7,977 nt of DNA from Xanthobacteraceae bacterium. Its GTDB lineage: Bacteria; Pseudomonadota; Alphaproteobacteria; Rhizobiales; Xanthobacteraceae. This document shows, in pieces, positions 1-5,481 of this stretch. A program made the position numbers and the translations under genes. The stretch's first letter is position 1, and the number at the start of each line of letters is the position of its first letter. The notes beneath the pieces were generated by a model, which ran no database searches, was not told where the DNA came from, and saw nothing but the letters and a program-made list of their open reading frames with translations. Location: positions 1 to 7,977 of the forward strand of contig JASHQO010000390.1 in the NCBI GenBank assembly GCA_030039105.1, in the 5' to 3' direction.

Positions 1-69
1 CGCCAGGATCGTGCCGGTCCAGCCGAGCCCGATCGTGACCGCATCGACGTCCTTCAATCGCGTCGCCAT
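1..69 (-). CDS. GMC family FAD-dependent oxidoreductase, N-terminal fragment (module 1 catalytic subunit)
   Basis: Only the first 23 codons are in the window; the gene continues past the left edge. The visible peptide contains a GLGWTG dinucleotide-binding motif (G14, G16, G19), the FAD-binding start of a GMC-type dehydrogenase. It matches the N-terminus of the complete paralogue at 1272-3047 at 15 of 23 positions. The start is set by a strong GGGAGGG Shine-Dalgarno site at 74-80. The gene begins only 12 bases after the stop of the small-subunit gene at 82-801, so the two are probably one transcript and translationally coupled. There is no signal peptide: the Rossmann strand begins almost at once, which fits export as a folded passenger of the Tat-targeted small subunit. 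Substrate unknown. A cytochrome c gene might follow outside the window, but this cannot be seen. Confidence 0.85.
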   Translation of the reverse strand, partial: MATRLKDVDAVTIGLGWTGTILA

Positions 70-81
70 GTCGCCCTCCCT

Positions 82-801
82 TTACGAAAAGTCCGCGATC
101 GACTGCGGCTCGGCGACGTAGCGCTTGTCGCGATATTCATCGATCAGGTTGGCGTAGGTGGCAGGCAAGCCGGGGAATTGCAGCATCCGCCACGACGCCT
201 TGTTGCGGTTGCCGCCATAGATCGGATCGCCGAAGAAGCCCTCCATGGTGAGGGTGAGCAAGCGGGCGAAGAAGGCGCGCGCGTTGAAATTCTCGAACGC
301 GGCCTTGCCCTCCTGCATGGCCTTGCAGGCCTCGATGCGTTTCTCCGCATCGAGGCGGTCGAAGTCGTGGCCATAGGTTTTGCGCGACCAGGCATTGGCC
401 GCGGCGATGCCGGTGCTCATGAACTCGGCCGGGGTCAGCGGCAATTGATAGCCCTGCTCGGGCTTACCCTTCACGAACGGACCGGCGCGGTACATCTTGG
501 CGCCGCCGCCCCAGGCGCTGGCGAGCTGGCGGTCGATATAGGTCGCGCAGCCGCAGTCGCTGCCCGAGGGCGAAAGCTCATCGGCGGGAATGAGCGTATC
601 GACCGCGGCGACGACGAAAGCGTGCTCGGTCTCGTTGAGATAAAGCAGCGGCTCCGCCTGCGCCGTCGTGGCCGCGGCAGCGGGCGTGGCTGCGGCTTGT
701 GCCTCCGCCGGCGCCGGTTGCGTCATGCCGGCGGCGACCGCGGTGCCGGCGAGGCCGGCCCCGACGAGAAATTTGCGGCGCGCAATGCTTTCGTCGGTCA
801 T
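82..801 (-). CDS. Gluconate 2-dehydrogenase subunit 3 family protein, Tat-exported (module 1)
   Basis: 239 residues. The N-terminus has a twin-arginine signal (R8-R9-K-F-L) followed by a hydrophobic Ala/Gly stretch, with likely cleavage after the AQA at 34-36 and then an Ala/Thr-rich linker to about residue 49. The rest matches the gluconate 2-dehydrogenase subunit 3 family: a TEHAF...DTLIPAD segment near 57-74, an IDRQLA segment near 89-94, a central GYQLPL segment near 117-122 and an EGFFGDPIYGGN block in the C-terminal half. It ends in SIADFS, as does the paralogue at 3061-3759. Family members are small subunits of membrane-bound FAD dehydrogenases; in characterised complexes the Tat signal of this subunit exports the signal-less catalytic subunit. 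It carries C83 and C85 where the paralogue has a single Cys. The start is supported by an AGGGAGGG ribosome site at 806-813. It lies immediately upstream of the GMC gene. Confidence 0.9.
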   Translation of the reverse strand: MTDESIARRKFLVGAGLAGTAVAAGMTQPAPAEAQAAATPAAAATTAQAEPLLYLNETEHAFVVAAVDTLIPADELSPSGSDCGCATYIDRQLASAWGGGAKMYRAGPFVKGKPEQGYQLPLTPAEFMSTGIAAANAWSRKTYGHDFDRLDAEKRIEACKAMQEGKAAFENFNARAFFARLLTLTMEGFFGDPIYGGNRNKASWRMLQFPGLPATYANLIDEYRDKRYVAEPQSIADFS

Positions 802-815
802 GGAACCCTCCCTGC

Positions 816-832
816 CCGCGCAATTTGCGCGG
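816..832. promoter_or_regulatory. 17-base perfect palindrome in the leader of module 1
   Basis: Arms CCGCGCAA and TTGCGCGG flank a single central T. The palindrome sits just outside the ribosome site (806-813) of the small-subunit gene, within the 192-base gap between divergent genes. No U-tract follows in either direction, so a terminator is unlikely. It could be an operator for a dimeric regulator or a leader hairpin. A weak promoter-like pair for the minus strand (TTAGGT at 862-867 and TATTCG at 839-844, spacing 17) would place the transcript start on or beside it. The regulatory role is inference. Confidence 0.4.
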
Positions 833-926
833 CTTTGTCGAATAGTTTGGAACGAGAATAGACCTAACCGGCGCGGACCGGAATGGGCCGGAACCTTGTG
901 CCGTTTGGCGCGTTGTGGTCGCGCAT

Positions 927-950
927 TCCTGTCCCTGCATCACGACAGGA
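927..950. repeat. Inverted repeat upstream of the small membrane protein gene
   Basis: TCCTGTC (927-933) and GACAGGA (944-950) form a perfect 7-base inverted repeat with a 10-base spacer, ending about 43 bases before the start codon at 994. It could be an operator or an RNA hairpin. No equivalent copy was noticed elsewhere in the window, and chance occurrence is possible. Confidence 0.3.
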
Positions 951-983
951 GCTGTGGCGCGTCGCTCGACGAGTTCGATCAAT

Positions 984-990
984 GGAGGGG
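984..990 (+). promoter_or_regulatory. Ribosome binding site choosing the ATG at 994
   Basis: GGAGGGG lies 3 bases before the ATG at 994. It favours that start over the in-frame ATG at 982, which would place the site inside the coding region, and over further upstream in-frame starts. Confidence 0.6.
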
Positions 991-993
991 ACG

Positions 994-1218
994 ATGTCGA
1001 TCAGCCGACGTTATCGCGAAGCCAACTATCATATCCTCGATTACGGCCGGGAACCCGATTTCGGACGGGCGCCGGATGCGGTCACCTATTGGTTCCTTGC
1101 AGCCGTGCTGTGCGCGTTCATCGGCGCCGGCATCGTCGCCCATCGCACCGGCGCAATCCCGTCGATCTTGACGCAGGCGACCAGCACCGGCCACCCGACG
1201 GCGCAGGTTGCCCGATGA
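994..1218 (+). CDS. Small single-span membrane protein of unknown function
   Basis: 74 residues; I do not recognise the family. The N-terminal 30 residues are polar and Arg/Tyr-rich (SISRRYREANYHILDYG), followed by one hydrophobic segment at about residues 32-49 (YWFLAAVLCAFIGAGIVAH) and a short C-terminal tail of about 25 residues. The Arg-rich N-terminus suggests it lies in the cytoplasm with the tail in the periplasm. The start is chosen for its strong GGAGGGG ribosome site; in-frame extension back to 883 lacks comparable support. It is the only plus-strand gene between two minus-strand dehydrogenase modules, divergent from module 1 and convergent with the GMC gene ending at 1272. Its ribosome site and good membrane segment argue that it is real, but a chance open frame in GC-rich DNA cannot be excluded. 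Confidence 0.6.
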   Translation: MSISRRYREANYHILDYGREPDFGRAPDAVTYWFLAAVLCAFIGAGIVAHRTGAIPSILTQATSTGHPTAQVAR

Positions 1219-1271
1219 GGCCAATGACGCTTCGGCAGGCGCGCTGAGAGCCGTCGCAGCTTTCGCGCCGG

Positions 1272-3047
1272 CTAGGCGTGGACCAACGGCCCCGGGCTCT
1301 TGAGATATTGCGTCACGATCGCGTTCGCCGACCAATAGGCCAGCGCGCCGACCAGTCCGGTCGGATTGTACGACGCGTTCTGCGGAAACACCGACGCGCC
1401 CATCACGAACAGATTGTCGGCGTCCCAGGACTGCAGATAGCGATTGACCACGCTGGTCTTCGGATCGGTGCCGGTGATGGTGCCGCCGGTATTGTGGGTC
1501 GACTGATACGGCACCACGCTGTAGTCGCCCTTCTTCACGCTCGGCGTGCTCATGACGGTCGGGTTCATCGCCTTGGCCACGCGACCGAGCACGCCGCCGA
1601 CGTAGCCCGCGAGCTTGTAGTCGTTGTCGTGGAAATTATACGACAGCCGGATCAGCGGCCGGCCGAGCGCATCGCGATAGGTCGGATCGAGATCCAGGAA
1701 GTTCTCGCGATGGGCATAGTTGCAGCCCGACGCGCCGATCGTGAAGGCGTGGTTGTACCACTTTGCCGTCGCCTGCTTCCAGTCGCGGCCCCAGCGCGGC
1801 GTGCCGGGCGGCACCGGCCGGGTCGCGATCGGCCGGCCGTTGGTCGGGCCGGCCTGGATCCAGGCGCCGCCGAAGAAGCCCAGCCCGCCGTGATCGAAAT
1901 TGTCGCCGTTGAAGTCGTCGATCAGCACGCCATGGGCGCCGGCGGCCATGAACGGATTGATCTCCTTGTCCTCGAAGAACACCGTCACCGCATTGCCGCT
2001 GACCTGATAGCAGTAGTTCCTGCCGACGGCGCCCTTGCCGGTCTTGTAGTCGTAAGGCTCGCCGATGCCGGCGGTCAGCATCAACAACACGTTGTTGAAC
2101 ACGTAGGCGCCGAGGATGACGATGGATGCCGGCTGCTCGTATTCCTCGCCGCTGCGCGTATCGACGTAGCGCACCGCTTTCACTTTCCGCGCCGCTTTGT
2201 CGTAGACGAGCTCTTTCACCTGGGCGTGGGCGCGCAGCTCGAATTTCGAATCCGCCAGCAGCGCCGGCAGGATGCAGACATTGGGCGATGCTTTGGCATT
2301 GGCTTCGCAGCCGAAGCGCTCGCAATGGCCGCAATACTCGCAGGCGCCGAGCGTTTGCCCCTCGAAGTTGGTATAGACCTCGCTGGCATTGCTCGACGGC
2401 GCCTGGAACGGATGGTAGCCGAGGCTGCGGCACGCCGTGTCCATGATGGTGCCGGCCATGCTCTTGGCGAGCGGCGGGTTCGGATATTCGTTCTGCCGCG
2501 GGCCTTCGAACACATTGCCGCCGTCGACGATCTTTCCGCGCAGATTGCCGGCTTTGCCGGAGACGCCGCAGAGCTTTTCGAACTTGTCGTAATACGGCTC
2601 GAGCTCGTCATAGGAGACCGGCAGGTCCTGGATCGTCATCTCGTCCGGAATGGCATTCTTGCCGTAGCGCTCGGTGATGTGGCTGCGCAGCCTGTGGTCG
2701 GACGGCAGCCAGCGCCAGGTCATGCCGTTCCAGTGCGCGCCGGCACCGCCGAGATCGGTGCCCGGCAGGAACGAGCCGAGGCGGCGGATCGGCAGCGCCG
2801 TTTCCGACGGAGAATGGCGCAGCGACACGGTTTCGAGCTGGGTGTCCTGGAACAGCTCCTGCCGCACCGCGTATTTGAGATCGTCGCGCACCGACGGAAT
2901 GGTGAAGTCGTCGCGCGGCATGCGCTTTGCGCCGCGTTCGAGGCCGACGACGTTCAGTCCGGCCTTGGTCAGTTCGCGGGCGAGGATCGATCCGGTCCAG
3001 CCGACGCCGATGACGACCGCGTCGGTTTCCTTGAGCGTGACGGTCAT
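1272..3047 (-). CDS. GMC family FAD-dependent oxidoreductase, complete catalytic subunit (module 2)
   Basis: 591 residues, the usual size for the catalytic subunit of membrane-bound FAD sugar/alcohol dehydrogenases. Visible elements are the FAD Rossmann motif GVGWTG at 14-19 with an acidic ribose-binding residue E37; the GTDLGGAGAHWNG flavin-contact segment at 96-108; a cysteine cluster C236-X2-C239-X2-C242-X4-C247 typical of an Fe-S-containing branch of the family; and a C-terminal STHNTGG with H518 plus SYNPTG with N561, the expected catalytic His/Asn pair. The predicted reaction is oxidation of a sugar, polyol, alcohol or sugar acid with electrons passed to the respiratory chain; the substrate is not determinable. 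There is no signal peptide. The ATG at 3047 is chosen for its GAGGG site at 3053-3057, the match to the module 1 start, and its position 13 bases after the small-subunit stop. The same frame stays open far upstream, but there it overlaps the small-subunit gene in another frame. Confidence 0.92.
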   Translation of the reverse strand: MTVTLKETDAVVIGVGWTGSILARELTKAGLNVVGLERGAKRMPRDDFTIPSVRDDLKYAVRQELFQDTQLETVSLRHSPSETALPIRRLGSFLPGTDLGGAGAHWNGMTWRWLPSDHRLRSHITERYGKNAIPDEMTIQDLPVSYDELEPYYDKFEKLCGVSGKAGNLRGKIVDGGNVFEGPRQNEYPNPPLAKSMAGTIMDTACRSLGYHPFQAPSSNASEVYTNFEGQTLGACEYCGHCERFGCEANAKASPNVCILPALLADSKFELRAHAQVKELVYDKAARKVKAVRYVDTRSGEEYEQPASIVILGAYVFNNVLLMLTAGIGEPYDYKTGKGAVGRNYCYQVSGNAVTVFFEDKEINPFMAAGAHGVLIDDFNGDNFDHGGLGFFGGAWIQAGPTNGRPIATRPVPPGTPRWGRDWKQATAKWYNHAFTIGASGCNYAHRENFLDLDPTYRDALGRPLIRLSYNFHDNDYKLAGYVGGVLGRVAKAMNPTVMSTPSVKKGDYSVVPYQSTHNTGGTITGTDPKTSVVNRYLQSWDADNLFVMGASVFPQNASYNPTGLVGALAYWSANAIVTQYLKSPGPLVHA

Positions 3048-3052
3048 GACGG

Positions 3053-3057
3053 CCCTC
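3053..3057 (-). promoter_or_regulatory. Ribosome binding site choosing the GMC start at 3047
   Basis: GAGGG on the minus strand, five bases before the ATG, falls in the 13-base gap after the small-subunit stop codon. It sets the 591-residue start against the longer in-frame readings that would run into the upstream gene. Confidence 0.65.
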
Positions 3058-3060
3058 GCT

Positions 3061-3759
3061 TTAAGAGAAGTCCGCGATCGAGCGCGGCGGCTTGTCGTAT
3101 TTCTTGCCGAAGTATTTTTTGATGTCCTCGCGATAGGTCGCGGGCAGGCCGGGATAGCCGACCATCTTCCACGCCGCCATGTCGCGATTGCCGCCGTAGA
3201 TCGGGTCGGCAAAAAAACCCTCCATGCTGATGTCGAGCAGAGCATTGAAGAACATGCGGCTGGAAAAGCCGGAAAACTCCGCCTTGCCGGATTCCATGGC
3301 TTGGAGCGCCGCTTCGCGGTCGGCGTCGGCGAGGCGGTCGAAATCCTTGCCGTAGGTCTTGCGCGACCATTCGTTGGCGGCGGCGATGCCGGCGCGGAAG
3401 AATTCGCGCGGATTGAGCGGCAGTTGATAGCCGAGCTCGGGCTTGCCCTTGAGGAACGGCCCGTCGCGATAAAGCCGCGCGCCGCTGCCGTAAGCACCGG
3501 CCAATTGGCGGTCGATGAAGGCGGCGACGCCGCACTGGCTGCCCGACGGCGACAGATTGTCGGCGGGGATCAGGGTATCGGCCGCGGCGACGAAGAACGC
3601 GTGCTCGGTCGGCGTCAACGTCAACAGCGGCTCGGCATCGCCCGGCGCGGTCGGTGCCGTTTGTGCCTCGGCGGCGGGTGGCGTCAACGACGCGGCGACC
3701 GCGGTGCCGGCTCCCAAAAGGAAATTGCGGCGTCGGATCGGAATATTGTCGTCAGCCAT
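3061..3759 (-). CDS. Gluconate 2-dehydrogenase subunit 3 family protein, Tat-exported (module 2)
   Basis: 232 residues. It has a twin-arginine signal (R9-R10-R11-N-F-L-L), a hydrophobic stretch and a probable cleavage after the AEA at 30-32. The mature part repeats the landmarks of the module 1 paralogue: TEHAFF...DTLIPAD, IDRQLA, GYQLPL, W-S-R-K-T-Y-G, EGFFADPIYGGN, FPGLPATY-like YPGLPATY, and the terminal SIADFS. It probably exports and membrane-tethers the GMC subunit encoded 13 bases downstream; this role is known for homologous small subunits and inferred here. The start is taken at 3759 because an AGGGAGGG ribosome site lies at 3765-3772, identical to that of module 1, and because the twin-arginine motif then sits near the N-terminus. 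An in-frame start at 3849 would add 30 residues that do not resemble the family. Confidence 0.9.
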   Translation of the reverse strand: MADDNIPIRRRNFLLGAGTAVAASLTPPAAEAQTAPTAPGDAEPLLTLTPTEHAFFVAAADTLIPADNLSPSGSQCGVAAFIDRQLAGAYGSGARLYRDGPFLKGKPELGYQLPLNPREFFRAGIAAANEWSRKTYGKDFDRLADADREAALQAMESGKAEFSGFSSRMFFNALLDISMEGFFADPIYGGNRDMAAWKMVGYPGLPATYREDIKKYFGKKYDKPPRSIADFS

Positions 3760-3764
3760 GGCGG

Positions 3765-3772
3765 CCCTCCCT
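3765..3772 (-). promoter_or_regulatory. Ribosome binding site choosing the small-subunit start at 3759
   Basis: AGGGAGGG on the minus strand, five bases before the ATG. The same octamer precedes the module 1 small subunit (806-813), so the leader signal was kept in both copies. Confidence 0.65.
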
Positions 3773-3810
3773 CGACCTCGCCGATCTGCCGCGGCGAGCG
3801 CGCTTTCTGC

Positions 3811-3835
3811 GAATAAGAATAATCGCAAATCGCAA
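3811..3835. repeat. Two abutting tandem micro-repeats in an AT-rich patch upstream of module 2
   Basis: GAATAA occurs twice in tandem (3811-3822) and runs directly into two tandem copies of ATCGCAA (3822-3828 and 3829-3835). On the minus strand this reads TTGCGAT twice then TTATTC twice. It is the most AT-rich stretch of the 109-base gap before the module 2 small subunit and lies 50-75 bases upstream of its start, where a promoter and activator site would be expected. No pair of hexamers with standard spacing is convincing, so promoter function is inference. Confidence 0.4.
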
Positions 3836-3868
3836 CGGTGGGGAAACAATCTGTGCTGCGGCGTGTCC

Positions 3869-4621
3869 TCAGCCCGGCTCCATCCCCTTCGCCTTCACGA
3901 CCGCCGCGGCATCCGGCCCGGTGAGGAATTTGATCAGCGCCTTGGCTGCATCCGCGTTGCCGCTGGCGCTCGACACTGCAGCGCTGAAGACCAGGTAGGA
4001 TTGCAATTCGGGAGGATAGGGCCCGGCAACCTGGACGCCGCTGACAGGCAGAATCTCGCTGACCGGGCCCAGCCCAAGCTCCACCTCGCCCGCGGCGATC
4101 CCGAGCGGCGCCGGTTTGTCCAATAGCTTGATCTTCGGCTTGATCGCGTCGGCAATGCCGAGCTTGGCCAACATCGCTTCGGTCGCCGAGCGGCTCGTCC
4201 CCTGGGCGGCGTAGCCGATCGAGGCCGCATTCAACAGCGTGCGCTTGAGCGCTTGCGGCGTCGAGACGTCGGGCTTGGCGACGCCGGCACGAATCGAGAC
4301 GCCCAATCCGGCGCGCGCGACCACCGCGCGGCTGGCCGGATCGATCTTGCCGGCCGCCGCCAGCGCGTCGATCAACGGCGCGGTAATGATGACGACGTCG
4401 AACACGGCGCCCTGGTCGATTTGCGTCTTCAGTGCGGCCGCGGCACCGACCGTGTAAGCGAGCTTGTTCTCGGTCGCTTTCTCGAACTCGGCGCCGAGCT
4501 GCTCGACGGCAGTCCGCGTTGCCGTGGAGGCAAACACCTTGAGCTCCGCCGCCCGACCGCAAGTTGCCGCCGGCAGCAGCGCCAACGCGGCAATCGCGGC
4601 CATGACGCAATGAATCTTCAT
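3869..4621 (-). CDS. Periplasmic substrate-binding protein, ModA-like superfamily (copy 1)
   Basis: 250 residues. A Sec signal peptide (residues 1-24, likely cleavage GRA/AELKVF) precedes a bacterial type 2 solute-binding fold: AELKVFAS first strand, FEKATENKL, a VGAAAAL ligand-loop position at 58-64, FDVVI at 74-78, and a C-terminal KFLTGPDAAAVVKAKGMEPG closing segment. The framework is that of molybdate-binding ModA and relatives, but the Ser-rich ligand loop of ModA is replaced by alanines, and the ModA-like second-domain segment is instead GEVELGLGPVSEI (178-190), so the ligand is probably not molybdate. No permease or ATPase gene is adjacent. It follows its paralogue at 4654-5409 by 32 bases, so the two are probably cotranscribed. 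The ribosome site is modest (CAGGG at 4626-4630). A cysteine at 21 is not in a good lipobox. Confidence 0.85.
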   Translation of the reverse strand: MKIHCVMAAIAALALLPAATCGRAAELKVFASTATRTAVEQLGAEFEKATENKLAYTVGAAAALKTQIDQGAVFDVVIITAPLIDALAAAGKIDPASRAVVARAGLGVSIRAGVAKPDVSTPQALKRTLLNAASIGYAAQGTSRSATEAMLAKLGIADAIKPKIKLLDKPAPLGIAAGEVELGLGPVSEILPVSGVQVAGPYPPELQSYLVFSAAVSSASGNADAAKALIKFLTGPDAAAVVKAKGMEPG

Positions 4622-4653
4622 GGGGCCCTGCCCGTCGCCGGCAGCGTTGCGTC

Positions 4654-5409
4654 TCAGCCCGGATCCATTCCGCCGGCCTTGAGCGCAGCAGCCGCCGGCG
4701 GCGAGGTGAGGAATTTCACCAGCGCGGCTGCGGCATCGTGGCTTTTCGTTGCCGCCGCGACGCCGGCGCCGAACACCGTGTTGGTCTGGATCTCCGCCGG
4801 CAACGGCCCGGCCAGCTCGACCGTCGGATAAGGCACGATCTCGCTGATCTGCGTCAGCCCGATCTCGACGTCGCCCTTGCTGACCGCCTCCGACACGACA
4901 ACGTCAAGCAGCTTGATCTTGGGCTGCATCTGCTCGGCGATGCCGAGCTTTTCGTACACGACTTTCATGTTAGCGGCGGTCGGCGTCTGCTTCACGTAGC
5001 CGACCGAAGCCGCCTTGAGCAACGTCTGCTTGAACGCCTCGACGGTGCTGACATCGGGTTTTGCCGCACCTTTGCGCACCGCCACGCCGATGCCGACGCG
5101 GGCCACCGAAACCAGCGGCGCAGCCGCGACCTTGCCCTGCTTGGCCAAATCGTCGAGCGCCGATTTGGTGAAGATCGCGACGTCGAAGGTGTCGCCCTTC
5201 TCGATCATGGCGCGCAATTCCGCCGTGGTGCCGACCGTCGGCACGAGCTTGTTCTCGGTCGCCTTCTCGAATTGCGGACCGAGCTGATCCATCACCGACT
5301 TGAGCGCATTGGACTCGAAGACCTTCAGCTCCGCCGCCGACGCCGGCAGCGCCAACAGCGGCAGCGTCAACAGGCCGACGGCCGCGGCAATCGCGCGATG
5401 AATTTTCAT
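4654..5409 (-). CDS. Periplasmic substrate-binding protein, ModA-like superfamily (copy 2)
   Basis: 251 residues, paralogous to the downstream gene over its whole length. Shared landmarks include MKIH at the start, AELKVF, FEKATENKL, AKPDVST, TLL-AAS-GY, KPKIKLLD or QPKIKLLD, the GxVExGLxxxSEI segment (179-191 here), AGPxPxE and the terminal GM(D/E)PG. A Sec signal covers residues 1-25 with likely cleavage ASA/AELKVF. The ligand loop is VGTTAEL (59-65) rather than the alanine loop of copy 1, so the two copies may differ in ligand. The start is well supported by GGGAGGA at 5414-5420, four bases from the ATG. It lies 72 bases after the tpiA stop on the same strand, with a short repeat cluster between. 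No transporter partner is seen; such proteins may work with distant permeases, in sensing, or alone. The exact ligand is unknown. Confidence 0.86.
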   Translation of the reverse strand: MKIHRAIAAAVGLLTLPLLALPASAAELKVFESNALKSVMDQLGPQFEKATENKLVPTVGTTAELRAMIEKGDTFDVAIFTKSALDDLAKQGKVAAAPLVSVARVGIGVAVRKGAAKPDVSTVEAFKQTLLKAASVGYVKQTPTAANMKVVYEKLGIAEQMQPKIKLLDVVVSEAVSKGDVEIGLTQISEIVPYPTVELAGPLPAEIQTNTVFGAGVAAATKSHDAAAALVKFLTSPPAAAALKAGGMDPG

Positions 5410-5425
5410 GACATCCTCCCGAGCC

Positions 5426-5461
5426 GCCGATCTTGGGCGCCGATCTTGGCACCGATGTTGG
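5426..5461. repeat. Three-copy short tandem repeat between tpiA and the binding protein gene
   Basis: CCGATCTTGG occurs at 5427-5436 and 5440-5449, and CCGATGTTGG at 5452-5461, with 12-13 base periodicity, immediately upstream of the ribosome site of the gene starting at 5409. It may be a slippage product or a regulator-binding array. Nothing in it resembles a gene. Confidence 0.55.
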
Positions 5462-5473
5462 CCGCCGGCGGCC
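5460..5473. repeat. Perfect 14-base palindrome just after the tpiA stop
   Basis: GGCCGCCGGCGGCC lies 8 bases beyond the tpiA stop codon, in the tpiA to binding-protein gap. With no loop and no U-tract it is a poor intrinsic terminator by itself. It may be part of a weak hairpin or a protein site, or simply reflect GC-rich composition. Confidence 0.3.
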
Positions 5474-5481
5474 CGCAGAGG

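Noticed and set aside
1238..1269. Possible bidirectional terminator between the convergent small gene and GMC gene
   Set aside because: Best pairing is two short stems (5 and 4 bases) interrupted by a 4-base bulge, with no U-tract on either strand; too weak to call.
1278..3122. Open frame of 614 codons on the plus strand opposite the GMC gene
   Set aside because: Arg/Ala/His-rich translation without recognisable domains, exactly antisense to a well-supported gene; typical shadow frame in GC-rich DNA.
3048..3497. N-terminal extension of the module 2 GMC protein by 150 codons
   Set aside because: The extension overlaps the small-subunit gene in another frame and has low-complexity Arg/Ser/Ala composition; the start at 3047 has a ribosome site and matches the paralogue.
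3760..3849. Longer start for the module 2 small subunit
   Set aside because: The 30 extra residues have no family resemblance, would include the ribosome site as coding sequence, and would displace the twin-arginine motif from the N-terminus.
4556..4621. Lipoprotein signal in binding protein copy 1 (Cys21)
   Set aside because: The residues before the Cys are A-A-T, a poor lipobox, and a normal signal peptidase I site (GRA/AE) follows; copy 2 lacks the Cys.
3869..5409. Molybdate transport (modA) annotation for the binding proteins
   Set aside because: No modB/modC neighbours, and the ligand-loop residues differ from those expected for molybdate binding, so the specific gene name is not supported.
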